64,000 nucleotides of DNA, taken from positions 3,311,478 to 3,375,477 of the forward strand of contig MU008158.1 in assembly GCA_010909165.1 (NCBI GenBank). Direction: 5' to 3'. Origin of the DNA: Anthoceros angustus (lineage: Eukaryota > Streptophyta > Anthocerotopsida > Anthocerotales > Anthocerotaceae). Made by a program: the position numbers and the translations under genes. Below, piece by piece: positions 34,885 through 45,350 of the stretch; position 1 is the stretch's first letter, and the number at the start of each line of letters is the position of its first letter. The notes under the pieces are model-generated. The model saw only the letters and a list, made by a program, of their open reading frames with translations, was not told the origin of the DNA and ran no database searches.

Positions 34885-36266
34885 CTACAACTTGTGGATA
34901 CTGAGATCCACTGCATCAGGTAGCGTGCAGTCTTCTAGCTTCTTCCACCAGCCGAAAAGAAAGTTGTCCACGACAATACGGAACCATGGTGACAGCTTGA
35001 TACCGTCCTCACCAGCATCTGCCTTTCTCACGATCTCCAGCAACTGCTCCTTGTTCACAAACTGGACATCGGAGACCTCATCTGGGTTCGGCTTCACCTC
35101 CACATCTTTCTTCAGGACGAGCAGGTAGTCCACTGAAGTAACGACAAGACGCATAATCAGTTCCTGGTAGAATGGATGGTGCGCAAGGAACAAAGAGCGA
35201 GAAGCTGTGAGCATCTTACGTTCATGTTCTCCCCATTTTCCATCAGACGGAGCCTTGTACAGGATGCGTCCAAGGACAGTGAACTCGTCTACGGGAGCAT
35301 CTTTAGCAACTATGCCAAGCTCATCGAACAACTTCCTCTGAGCTGCATTTCTGACACCTGTTACCAATGTCTCCAGATGAGAAACGTGCATGACCAAAAT
35401 CGCCGCAATTGACAACCATGCAAACGACAGGAAACGTGACCTAAATTGTTCTCCGCGATGAGCTCCGAATCCCGGTAGAGAGGGTGACTGCAGCATGTGT
35501 TCGTCCACACCTCAGGGAATGTAACCTTCGTGGCAGACCGTTTCTGCATGTGCGTCGCACAAACGCTGTCAGGCAATTCCTTCAGAAACAGCGACACTGC
35601 CTCAGCTTCATCACAATACCTGAAGGAGCAGCTCGTTTTTGGAGTTGAAAAGAAAGACACTGAAAGCCCGATGGAGCAGGTTTTCCGCTTCAATCTTCGC
35701 CATCAAGTGACCTGACCGCAAGACAGAATTAGCCACGAAGCACCAAGATCAAGAACTAGTAAGCGAAGACACAGAACACCGGGAAGGGAACGCACAATTG
35801 TACTTGGAGTCATGACCAACAACATTGTCGTGCTCATCCACCAAGATGCACCTGCACGGCATTTCCAAGTGAAATCCCTGACATTCCCGATGCCCTAGCT
35901 AGCCTGACATTCCGAAAAGCAGGATCAAGCACCCGAACGCCACGCACAAAACAATCGGCCGCGCAGACCAGGCCAAGCCAAGCCAACTCACTCGTCCTCA
36001 AACATGAGGCGCTGCTGCACCGCATCCATCACCTCCACTTCCGCCATCCCGGTCACAGACGACGCGCGCACTGGCACAAACTGGAGCAACTTCCGAGCAG
36101 GAAACGGGCTCCTGCGAGCGTCACAGCTGGGAGCAGGAAGATGCCGGGAGGAGAGGTGCGGCCGCAACGAAATGCCGCGAACAGACGAGGACGCAGGAGA
36201 TCGGCACAAGGAGGAGAGGCGTGCCGACCACCTGGAAGAGAGCGTCGCTACCGAGCCACAGGACAT
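34885..36266 (-). CDS. IDI: Isopentenyl-diphosphate delta-isomerase (type I), plastid-targeted
   Basis: Interconverts isopentenyl and dimethylallyl diphosphate, the branch point of isoprenoid synthesis. Six exons give 303 codons: 36266-35992, 35851-35796, 35711-35620, 35543-35441, 35357-35220, 35132-34885. The first approximately 75 residues are Ser/Arg-rich and poor in acidic residues ([19 protein letters not shown]), a typical transit peptide. The mature enzyme begins near [19 protein letters not shown]. Nudix-type landmarks are [20 protein letters not shown] (catalytic Cys), [19 protein letters not shown] (catalytic Glu, formed across the last splice) and [13 protein letters not shown]. 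It ends HKL. An open frame runs on upstream to 36422, but the Met at 36266 gives the cleaner leader. It is divergent from PSRP-3 with about 450 bp between. Confidence 0.95.
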
Positions 36267-36712
36267 TCCTCTGCCTCTTGCTCTTCCGCCTCCAGATCCG
36301 GCAGTCCCTGCCCAGTTCCTCGCATCCGCTTCCACCCCGCGCCCGGGAGCTACGCCCCGCTCCAAGTACTCGGCCGCAACGCGATAAAGGCCACCATCGA
36401 GGTGCAGGAGCATTTCAGACATGGCTCATTGTAAACGCCCAGCAGTGGTCGCTGCCGCGTACAGACATGTATATATTTATATACCCTATGTACATATGTA
36501 GCACATGAAGCTTTGATGCGGTTGGACGTAAAGGACTGTACATACATACATACATACATACATACATAAAACCGCGGCTGGAGAACGCGCACTTGGAGGC
36601 CGGTGAGCTAACCACGGTCGCAAGGACCGGGAAACATCCTGCCAGCGACCGATGTCGGGTTAGCTAGCTCGTGCTGGAATCTGGACGCAGCAGGAAGGAA
36701 GCAGGCGCAGCC
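36267..36712. other. Shared upstream region of the IDI and PSRP-3 genes
   Basis: A divergent promoter region for two plastid-protein genes. It has a CATA tetranucleotide microsatellite (36541-36567) and a TATA-like ATATATTTATATA at about 36469-36481. Which start site each gene uses cannot be told. Confidence 0.5.
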
Positions 36713-37334
36713 ATGGCGTCCACCCTCGCGTTCTCTTCGACTTCACCGTCGTCCGCGCTGTGCAGTCGCGTCTCGCTCTCCGGGGCGGGCGTGCCCGGTT
36801 TGAGTCCGGTCAGGGTTTGCGTCGGCAGGAGCGAGGCACCAGCGGCCGCCGCCAGGAGGTTTGCTCCCATCAGGGCCCAGGCGCAGGACAATGACGGCGC
36901 CACACCTACCGCCGCCGGCCTCAAGAAGGTGAGCTGCCGCGGTTTGGATTGAATCTGCGTTCCAGCCTTGCTTGGTGCTGATGCGGAATGTGAATCTCCG
37001 GTGCGGGCGACGTTAGGGCTGCTGCGACCTGCTCTAACTTGTGCTCCTGATGCTGTCGCAGAAGGGCAAGCCTGTGGTTGCCAAGCAGCGGGTGCTGTTG
37101 AGGTTTCTCTGGCTGGAGAAGAATATCGGGATAGCTCTTGACCAGGAGATTCCCGGCCATGGGTCTGTGCCCCTCAGTCCCTACTTCTTCTGGCCCAGAA
37201 AGGATGCTTGGGAGGAGTTGAGAGCCAAGCTGGAAAGCAAGTCCTGGATCTCCAGGAAGCGGACAATCATTCTTCTCAATCAGGCTACGGACATTATCAA
37301 CTTGTGGCAGCAGAGTTCCTCCGCTTCGCAATGA
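36713..37334 (+). CDS. PSRP3: Plastid-specific 30S ribosomal protein 3 (PSRP-3/Ycf65, cS23)
   Basis: Component of the plastid small ribosomal subunit, derived from the cyanobacterial Ycf65 protein. Two exons, 36713-36928 and 37062-37334, join in phase 0 to 162 residues. The first exon is a transit peptide ([19 protein letters not shown]) with a likely cleavage near IRAQAQ. The second has the whole conserved domain: [55 protein letters not shown] (shown in parts) and IINLWQ. The spacer between LEKNIGIA and PYFFWPR matches the family. Intron length is 133 bp. Confidence 0.95.
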
Positions 37335-38460
37335 GTTTCTTCTGTTTCCATGGGCCTGGCCGAACTCTTATCTCTCACCGATTCCTCATCATTGCCTGTT
37401 CCTGAGGTCGTTGCCTTCGATGTTGGGCTTGCGTTGGTCTGCTGAGGCAGTGCTGAAACGATGGCACTGCTTGTGCTCCTCATCCTTGTATGTATTGTCA
37501 TCTCCAAGCCAGGGGTGTCCGTCTCTACAGAACAATGTACTCTTTTGAGTTCTAGCTTCGCGAAAACCAGCTTATCGCCTGCCACCTCATTCGGGTCGTA
37601 GAGATTATGTCAACCAATTTTAACAGGAAATGTGTCGAGGATGCGCGGTCGACCAGGAAACGAATTCCCATGTTTTGTTCTAGGACAAAGTGAAAAATTG
37701 AGTTGAAATGGAAACACTGCTGGGTGTTACACCGGCATCTTGGGGAGAACCGCCCCATTCCGCCTCCCAACGAGCCTTAACTAGAGAGAGACGACAAGAA
37801 ACCTTCACCCACTAAAAAGGCCCCTGTAACTTGATGCGGCACGCCATGGAGGCATGAAAAACTAACCAAGCAGGTGACGATGGATCTGCTGCAGGTACAT
37901 GGAATCATCAGACACTTGATGTGCATGTTCTTACTACCTACTAAGAATCAACGCGGTACCAAAATACGGTAAGGCATTCACTCTTAAAAACTCGGAATGC
38001 ATAGTGTAGGATGACTCAAAAAACTTCTTCTGGACCACAGCTCTGCAGCGGTTAGGACATCACCGCAAGACATGACAACACCTCTGTAGCCCACAAAAAA
38101 GAAATCGAAGCTTACTCACGGCGAGATCAAGGAACATCAAGGAACTTCGGTACGGGTCTCAGACTAGATTCCAGAGCTTCCATGAGGCCTCTGAATCGCT
38201 GGATAGGAAAGCAGAAAATTGTGTAGATGGAATAACTGTGGGAAGACAAGTACACCAGCGATCAGTGACAACATTTGATAGCATATGTAACGAATACCTC
38301 ACAGCGAAAGGGCAATCCGAACCACGAGGGAATCACATAATTACCTTAATTAGACCCGAAGGTGCTGCAACATACTGCCCATGGCACTGATAACCCTGTA
38401 GTAGGTGTTTCTGGGTCCACATGGCCCTCAAGGCACGAAACGGCTATCACATGAAGATGG
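37335..38460. other. Convergent 3' flanks of PSRP-3 and the SAWADEE-like gene
   Basis: No coding motif. It should hold both 3' UTRs. Frames at 37280-37770 on the minus strand have no recognisable product. Confidence 0.5.
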
Positions 38461-40424
38461 TCATGACCTCTTTGCTGCCTTCCCCTCAGTCTGTTCTGCC
38501 TCGAATATTCTTTTCCTCTCTGCCTCTTCCTGAAGGCGACGTCTCGACAAGGCCCGGCGCTCTTCTTTCTGCTTTTTGTAACGACGGAGCGAATCCAAGA
38601 CAAAGTTGTATTCCCTTTCCTTGACAGCCGTAAACCATCGTAACGGACTAGTAGCAGCCCTTTCCTGTGAAAGGGATGATGTGGCCTGACAAGAACAAGA
38701 CAGAATTCAGACTTACACTAGTACACAGATAATCAACTTAAGACCTGCGACTGAAAGCTGGTATTGCCCTCCAACCAAATTCGAGGGTCAAATGAGAAGT
38801 GCTAGCGAGACTTGACATACGGTACATCAGTGCCTTACTTTAAATTGTGCCCTCGCAGTATGGGCTATCAGCCTCTTTACGTTGTCTGTTTCTTCTGCCT
38901 TACTTACAAGCCATGGCCTGACACACACAGCCAGGAAGAACATAAGAGACTTTCAGTCTAGAAATTAGTGGCAGTCCAAACACACCTCATTAAGTTCATG
39001 GCTCACAAGGAGTGATACCTGAATCCACAAGATGCAACCAGGCAAGTATCAGCTGTCAGCAGATTACAAGCAGCTGCAGCAGATAACGAGTCCCTGAAAA
39101 CAACAAATCCAAATGCAGCGTCCTCATCTTCTTCAACAGGAGGCGATAAAATGACGGTGCCCACTTTTTCAAACATGGATTGCAAAAAGATTCTAGCCTC
39201 ATGCGGAGCCAAGCCTATCTCTACATTGTCAATCCTCAGCACAGAATCAATGGGCCATGAACCAGAGCATAAGAGGTCTCTTTCTATTGATGTATCTTCT
39301 ATAGGCAAACTTTGATCAGGTCTCTTTGATCCCTCTGATTTCCTTGATTTATTAAGCCTGGATCGACGTTGATCTCGGAGCTCAGGCACAACTCCTCCAG
39401 ATGCACCATGAACATTACCTTCCTGGACATCTGCTGCTAACCCTGCTGGCGAAGATGCTGGTACTAATGCTAACTGCTGCATATCTCGGACATCAGGATC
39501 GGACAACTTGAGCCTTAGGTGTGTACCAAAGGACAGCGCCTTGCCATCCAGCCTGCTTTCCACGGAGACTCCATGACGGTCTTCACGGCCTGGTACTAAT
39601 GTCCACACCTTTGGAGGTTTGGCAAGCTCAAGCCCCTTTCCAACGTGAGCTGCAGATCTCAGTTTCCTGCGTGCTTGGGTCTGAATGGCATCATTTACAA
39701 TTTGCAGACCTGGAGAGGCACCCTGACCATGGTCATCATCAGCCTGTACATGCTTGGTCTGATTGTTACCCATCCTGTTGCTAGCCATTATTTGGATTGT
39801 GGTACTAACTGCGTTCAAAAGCACTTTCAACTGAGGATTATCTTCTGCATTTGTGGTGGCCGATGGCACCCTGATACTAGAAGCAGGCAACTCCGCCCTC
39901 TTCAACTTGTTGGGCCCCTCAAGCCACGTGATAATAAAAGTACACGTACACTTTTCATCTTCAGTGTTTTTGTTGGTGTGCAAACCTTCTTCTATCTGCA
40001 TCATGGGGCATGATCAGGAAACAGTATGCAAGCACAGCTAACAAGGCTTACAACAGCAAACCAGAAATAGACCAGCTACCTTCACAACCGACGCATCGAA
40101 CCACTTCTGTTGGTGTTCAGAAATCTGGTTGAGACCGCAGACTAGTTGTCCCTTGACATGACCACAGTGTGAAGCATCCAGCTCGGGTGAAATAAGTCGC
40201 ACCCTCCTGAAGACGTCTTGGAGCGTGGTGAACGTGGACAGACGAACCAGTTCAGGGCCCTGACCCCCCTGAAAGTCCATGATCAGCATAGTGTTCTTGC
40301 CCGTCAACTTGATGCTGCACGGATACCATGCTTGATCGTCACTGAACTTGCCTTCAAGCAGGTCGACGCCCTTAGCTGTGACGTCCTCAGCTGTGAAATT
40401 CTTGACGGACTCAGCACCTTCCAT
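38461..40424 (-). CDS. SAWADEE-like domain protein with C-terminal RRM
   Basis: Four exons give 541 codons: 40424-40080, 39995-39019, 38917-38839, 38685-38461. The N-terminal 150 residues resemble a SAWADEE domain (tandem Tudor-like fold that reads histone H3 tails): LLEGKFSDDQAWYPCSI, FRRVRLISPELD, GQLVCGLNQISEH, WFDASVVKV and CTCTFIITWLEGP across the first intron. A long polar middle follows. Then comes an RRM-like segment (VLRIDNVEIGL, IFLQSMFEKVGTVIL, AAFGFVVFRDSLSAAAACN). The tail is a basic coiled coil (KQKEERRALSRRRLQEEAER) ending KAAKRS. A nuclear chromatin or RNA role is inferred from these domains. Splice phases all agree. I do not recognise a named gene. Confidence 0.75.
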
Positions 40425-41200
40425 GGGCCTGACAAGCGTGGATGACGGCAGCAGGGCTGTAACAGGCTACAGCACGCCAAGCCCAATTTCCACAGAAGCA
40501 GCTGAGCATAAATGGGCCAACGTTTGATCTCAGCAGCAAGAACCTAAGCACGCGAATGCGAGCAGCGGAGTGGGCAAACAGTAGAGCTAGGAACTTCGGG
40601 CAGAAGGGCAACAGGGAGCAGTGCAGATTCGAACTTGTTACCTGGGATGCGAGGCTTAAGTAAATCAGTCGCGCGTGCTGCTCACCCTCACGATTGTCGA
40701 TAACTTGTCCGCAGTGTGCACAGAATCATCAGGGTCTGGACAGTTTTGACATCCGCGAAGAACTCCTGAATGTTCCACTCCGCGGGCTTCCGTGCCTGCC
40801 AGTACGCTTCGGCAGCCCGGCTGACCCATCGTTTCCTATGTTTGGTTTGGTCCTTCCATCTACCGTGTTTATTTATCGATGTAGGATGTACATGAAACGA
40901 AGGGAGAGGATAGTTGAAGGCTACTCCATTCACCTAATATAACTGGCCGTTCAAGTTACCTATACTTGAACGGTTAATATTTCCTATATCTCTATTTTTT
41001 AATTCTATGGTTTAGGGTTTATAGACCCTAATACGTATACACTTAATATTATGAAATAAAAAACTTTTACTAATATTTTTTATATCTCTATTTTTTAATT
41101 CTATAGTTTAGGGTTTATATGATGAAGTACTAGTTGAAATTGAACCACTTCATCTCGTAGACGAGGTGGAAGAATTTGAAGAGGTTGAGGTAAATGTAGG
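40425..41200. repeat. Intergenic region with a 96-bp AT-rich tandem repeat
   Basis: 40973-41030 and 41069-41122 share TATCTCTATTTTTTAATTCT followed by A-T-G/A-G-TTTAGGGTTTATA. The TTTAGGG is a single telomere-like heptamer in each copy, not an array. No gene seen. Confidence 0.7.
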
Positions 41201-41203
41201 GAA

Positions 41204-41762
41204 ATGCTGTGAGCTTGTGAGACCGAGAGCTTGTGAGCCTGTGAGCTTGTGAGACCGAGAGGTTGTGAGCCTGTGAGCTTGTAAGAGCCTATGAGCCTAT
41301 GAGAGTGAGAGTCTGTGAGAGCCTAAGCATGTGAGCTTGTGAGACCGAGAGCTTGTGAGCCTGTGAGCTTGTGAGACCGAGAGCTTGTGAGCCTGTGAGC
41401 TTGTGAGACCGAGAGCTTGTGAGCCTGTGAGCTTGTGAGACCGAGAGCTTGTGAGCCTGTGAGAGGACAACTTGTGAGCTTGTGAGACCAGAGCTTGTGA
41501 GCTGTGAGAGGACAACAGAGCTTGTGAGAGACCGAGAGCTTGTGAGCCTGTGAGAGGACAACTTGTGAGCTTGTGAGACCAGAGCTTGTGAGCTGTGAGA
41601 GGACAACTTGTGAGCTTGTGAGACCGAGCTTGTGAGCCTGTGAGAGGACAACTTGTGAGCTTGTGAGACCGAGAGCTTGTGAGCCTGTGAGAGGACAACT
41701 TGTGAGCTTGTGAGACCGAGAGCTTGTGAGCCTGTGAGAGGACAACTTGTGAGCTTGTGAGA
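41204..41762. repeat. Minisatellite of approximately 34-bp units
   Basis: About 15 units built from GAGCTTGTGAGACC and GAGAGCTTGTGAGCCTGT. The left half alternates CTGTGAGCTTGTGAGACCGA. In the right half a GAGAGGACAACT insert appears in each unit, so two sub-types are segregated. It creates long artefactual Ser/Leu/Thr-rich frames on the minus strand. Confidence 0.95.
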
Positions 41763-42041
41763 GTGTGGACAAGGGAAGGATGTTTGACTCCCCCTTAGAA
41801 ACGAGTAGTTTTTTTTTTGTTTTCTTTGAGTTTTTGTATGAAGAATAAGGCGATATGCGAGGAAATAAGGCTGTCCGACCAACCACAATAACTGAGACGG
41901 GGGCAAGACCTATAGGTCCAATCCGGCCGGAGCGGGGCCTTCCACCTCCTTGGCCTGTTTCGCGGCCAACTCTTTCTCCACCCTCCGACGCTTGGGATCC
42001 GGTGGGGGTGAAGGGGTCCGGGAGCTAGCTCCCTTCCCCCT
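41763..42041. other. Region between the minisatellite and the LTR fragment
   Basis: The minus strand can be read as PPDPKRRRVEKELAAKQAKE near 41960-42010, a basic coiled-coil-like piece, but with no gene context. No supported gene. Confidence 0.35.
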
Positions 42042-43019
42042 TGTTAGAATGATGAGGGTTAGTGAATCCTTATCCGTATCTATATAATCTACCCCTACGT
42101 AAGTCGTGATATCTTAAGGGTAAATATGAACCGTCACTATACATTTTATTTAAACATTTTGGATCTTTTATCTAAATCAGTTCTTACTAGCACATTTTAT
42201 GAGCCTCGATGGGCTTTTAGGCTCTCTCAACAAACTTATTATGGTATCAGAGCCATGCGCATTATATCGAATCCTTTGAACAAAAATGCCTAGATCGGGT
42301 AGTTCGGGCAGACGAGATTATCGAAGGGACAATTATAACAAGAGTAGAAATTCTACTCCAAGCTATTTGCCAGTCGATACTGCCGTTGACTTGTTTGAAC
42401 AAGACTACCCGATCATCTGGCTAAAAAGGCTTGCTGATAAGTTTTCTGGATGAGGTCGAGATTCTAAATTTCGGAATCTTGGCCAACATCAGAGAACTGA
42501 GTCTCTTTACAGAGAGCGAGCCAAAAGGAGAGGACAACATCCAGATTTAATTCATTGCAGACCAGTGGCAACAGCCTGTCCTCTTCGACGTCCAGATCTG
42601 TACACTATACACAAAAATCTCATTCAGAATCATCCAGCAGTGCACAAACTACAACAGAAGAAACACTTACTGGATTGAAGAGGATTGAGAGCACTTTATC
42701 ATTCATCTTGTCAAAACAAGAGATCATAAAGGACATTCTCCAAGACGTTGATCTACCCGCTATGAGGCGCGCAATTTTCTCTGATTCATTGATCACTGAA
42801 ATGGATGTTAGGAGAATGATGCAAAATCTTGCGATTTTGGATAGAAGTGTACAAGAAACTGGATGTAATCCAGTAAACACGATAATTTTTGAAGGGGGGG
42901 ATATACTGACCCCCTTCGGCCGAGACAGCACCCCCTTGTCACGAAGAACACCTTACCTAGAACAGCATATGTGCCCTACTTTGATAATGCACACACCCTT
43001 TACGAGGTCATATCTTTGA
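42042..43019 (+). mobile_element. LTR-type retroelement fragment (LTR, primer site, start of Gag-like frame)
   Basis: A TGTTAGAATGATGAGGG start at 42042 and about 190 bp of LTR-like DNA lead to TGGTATCAGAGCC at 42242-42254, the classical initiator tRNA-Met primer site. Downstream an ATG at about 42285 opens a short basic frame (MPRSGSSGRRDYRR) interrupted at about 42450. A second frame (42555-43019) encodes a polar protein with a helical KRIESTLSFILSKQEIIKDI segment. No reverse transcriptase or second LTR is found here, so this is a truncated 5' end. The class (copia, gypsy or pararetrovirus-like) cannot be decided. Confidence 0.6.
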
Positions 43020-43739
43020 TAAAAGATGCACTTTCAAGTCTACACCCGAGAACTGGAGCATGAGGGTGTGGGCCCGTTGCGTTTAGTAGAATGCATAGAG
43101 GGCTGCCATTTTCATATGTTTATTACAACCGAAAACTTTTACTTTCAAGTGGTGGAACACAATGAAAACAATCACATGTACTAGCGGAGTCTCATTTAAG
43201 TGGTCGTGAGAACATTGCAACAAACAAGCTGGAAGGAGGAAGTGGTCATCGGCATCGACAATAGCCATTCAAGAGTGCGGCTGGCGACTCATCCATGCCT
43301 TGGCGGCGGGTCAAGTACCACCGCCATATTCGAGGCGGTCCATATCCTCCGCCTCGAAGTTGTCGTTCTCCTCCATTGCTTGCTCGTCTTCAATAGTATC
43401 ATTCTTGGGCCCGTCCGGCGGTGTCGGCCACCTGACATCTAGTGACCCTCATCCAAAAGGTCGCGGTCGTGGTCTTCAACCTTCCGCACTCAATGCAACC
43501 ACTTGGGCTTTAAGGCAATGCCAACGTCCTTAAAATGAACAAAGTTAGTTGCCCATGCGCCCATGCAAGCATCCTTAAAATCAACAAAATTGAGTTGAGG
43601 AGGCACGAGGTTTGAACACGAAACCTATTCATTACTACACTTATTTCCCAAACACTAGACCAACAATCCATGGTTGAGTTCTTGAGGCGCTAAATATTTA
43701 TTTTCTAAGACAGCCTAGGGATGGAGGTAGGCGGTGTGC
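43020..43739. other. Region without a supported gene
   Basis: A 62-80 codon frame on either strand at 43083-43533 has no recognisable motif. The DNA changes from AT-rich to GC-rich at about 43730. Confidence 0.45.
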
Positions 43740-44090
43740 TAGGGGAGGCGCCGGCCGCCCATGGGCAAGGCATGGCGTGTTGGTGGGGGGCGCCGGCCGG
43801 CCGCCCATGGGCAAGGCATGGCGTGTTGGGGCGCGGCGGCCGGCGCCCATGGGTGGTGTTAGGGGAGGCGCCGGCCCATGGGCGGTGGTGTTAGGGGAGG
43901 CGCCGGCCGGCGCCCATGGGCGGTGTGCTAGGGGAGGCGGCCGGCGCCCATGGGTGGTGTTAGGGGAGGCGCCGGCCGCCCATGGGTAGGTGTGTTAGGG
44001 GCGCCGGCCGGCGCCATGGGCGGTGGTGTTAGGGGAGGCGCCGGCGCCCATGGGTAGGTGTGCTAGGGGAGGCGCCGACGCGCCTCCCTT
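43737..44090. repeat. GC-rich palindromic minisatellite
   Basis: About nine units of 30-40 bp on the pattern GTGTTAGGGGAGGCGCCGGC followed by CGGCGCCCATGGGCG. Each unit contains all or part of the palindrome GGCGCCGGCCGGCGCC, and most also hold GCCCATGGGC. Units differ by small internal deletions within the palindrome. Confidence 0.92.
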
Positions 44091-44099
44091 AGCACCATC

Positions 44100-45350
44100 C
44101 TACGGTGCATACGGTGAAGCTAGGGGGACAAGAAGGGCAGCGGTATCCTATCACCGATGGAAGGTGTGGCCCATTTGCGGGAAGGGTTAAAAGATTTGCG
44201 TCCATAGGTGTTGTTGAAGAGTATAAGTGGTGGGAAGCCTTTGTTGGACGGAAGGAGATTGCTATCGTTGTGGAGAATAACATTGGGCTAGTGCTACAGC
44301 GTCCTTGGAAGTGGTTTTCACGTGCAGAAGTGGATCATACAGCCTGACCACTTCAAGTGCCGGATGAAGCTTTGCTAGATGAGGCATTATTGAGGGACCT
44401 CCCACAGCGTGATATGTATTTGGGGCATATCAAAATGCGGGAAGGCAACTGCGGGAAATGGCACGGATGAATGGGGACATAACGGAAATCCGAGAGGGGA
44501 TGTTTCTGGCAGTGCCGTGCAATACGGACATGCATAACAGGCCATTCTGGATTGGGGAGGTCATTGACGTGAAGCTAAACGCACCACGACCTCACTTTCT
44601 TATCCACTAGTATCGGACCGAGCACATAGATGCGTATGAAGGGAGATATGTGCAGGAACACATAGTCCGCCAGAGTGGTAACCCATCGGTCCAATCTTGG
44701 GGAAAAAGGGAATAAGATCCATTACCTAAAAACATACAGGAGGTATTTGTAGATGAAGCAGTCATCACTGTATTATGGGTTTGTGTTGAACGACGGAAAC
44801 ATCATGTCTGCGGTGGACAAAAAGCGATAAGGGATAAGCTCTGCGAGTTGCGTGGCTTCATACAACTGCGAGTGAAAGTGTCGAAGATAGTGATGACAAT
44901 GGAGGAGAAAATTTGGACCAAGTGATGACGATGGATTGAACTACGGGGATGAGTGGCGAAATCTCGTTTTCCGGGGTCCCGAGTTAATGTTGTAAGTCCG
45001 GTTCTTGATGTTTACATGTTAGGAAATACCGTCTGCGTGGCTTTTGTGGTGTCATAACAAAACCACATTTCCATCAAAGCGAGTTCTGATCGTCCTGCCC
45101 GTGAGCGGCCTTCCTCACCGTTCCTACTTTGCATCATTCCCTAGGTTCGAGTTTGCGACCACCATTCGACACAAACATTCTTTTGGATGGAAAGTAGTAA
45201 CTTTCTTGGTGACACCCTTTTTTCGAGTGCTTTTTCCGAATGCCTTCAAAACGCTGTTTTAGGGCCCATCAAAAACCCCCTTCAGAGATTATTTGCGGAA
45301 AACCCCCTTCGAGATTATTCACCCCCTTCAAAAATTATCGTGTTAGTACA
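44100..45350 (+). pseudogene. Unknown mobile-element gene, left arm of the inverted pair
   Basis: The reading frame is broken but can be followed: KWWEAFVGRKEIAIVVENN, IGLVLQRPWKWFSRAEV, VPDEALLDEALLRD, then (shifted) EMARMNGDITEIREGMFLAV, RPFWIGEVIDV, HIDAYEGRYVQEHIV, NIQEVFVDEAV, LYYGFVLNDGNIMSAV and LCELRGFIQL. The same order recurs on the minus strand at 49380-48700. WIGEVIDV..HWY resembles a small beta-barrel (Tudor/BAH-like), but I do not recognise the family. It is followed at 45263-45345 by a terminal-like sequence rich in AACCCCCTTC. Confidence 0.55.
45263..45345 (+). repeat. Terminal-like repeat, left copy
   Basis: Contains AAACCCCCTTCAGAG, AAACCCCCTTCGAGATTATT and CACCCCCTTC followed by AAAAATTATCGTGTT. 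The inverted partner is at 47777-47860, and a third, direct copy is near 59990-60045. Confidence 0.7.

Noticed and set aside
40980-41120. TTTAGGG telomere-like words
   Set aside because: Only one heptamer per copy of an AT-rich duplication; not a telomeric array.
41204-41762. Possible CRISPR-like array
   Set aside because: Units are contiguous without unique spacers, and the genome is eukaryotic.
41289-41906. Long Ser/Leu/Thr-rich frames on the minus strand (up to 205 codons)
   Set aside because: They are read-through of the 34-bp minisatellite in several frames at once; no codon structure or start context.
43777-43989. Gly/Ala/Pro-rich open frame in the GC-rich block
   Set aside because: Generated by the palindromic minisatellite; open in several frames.
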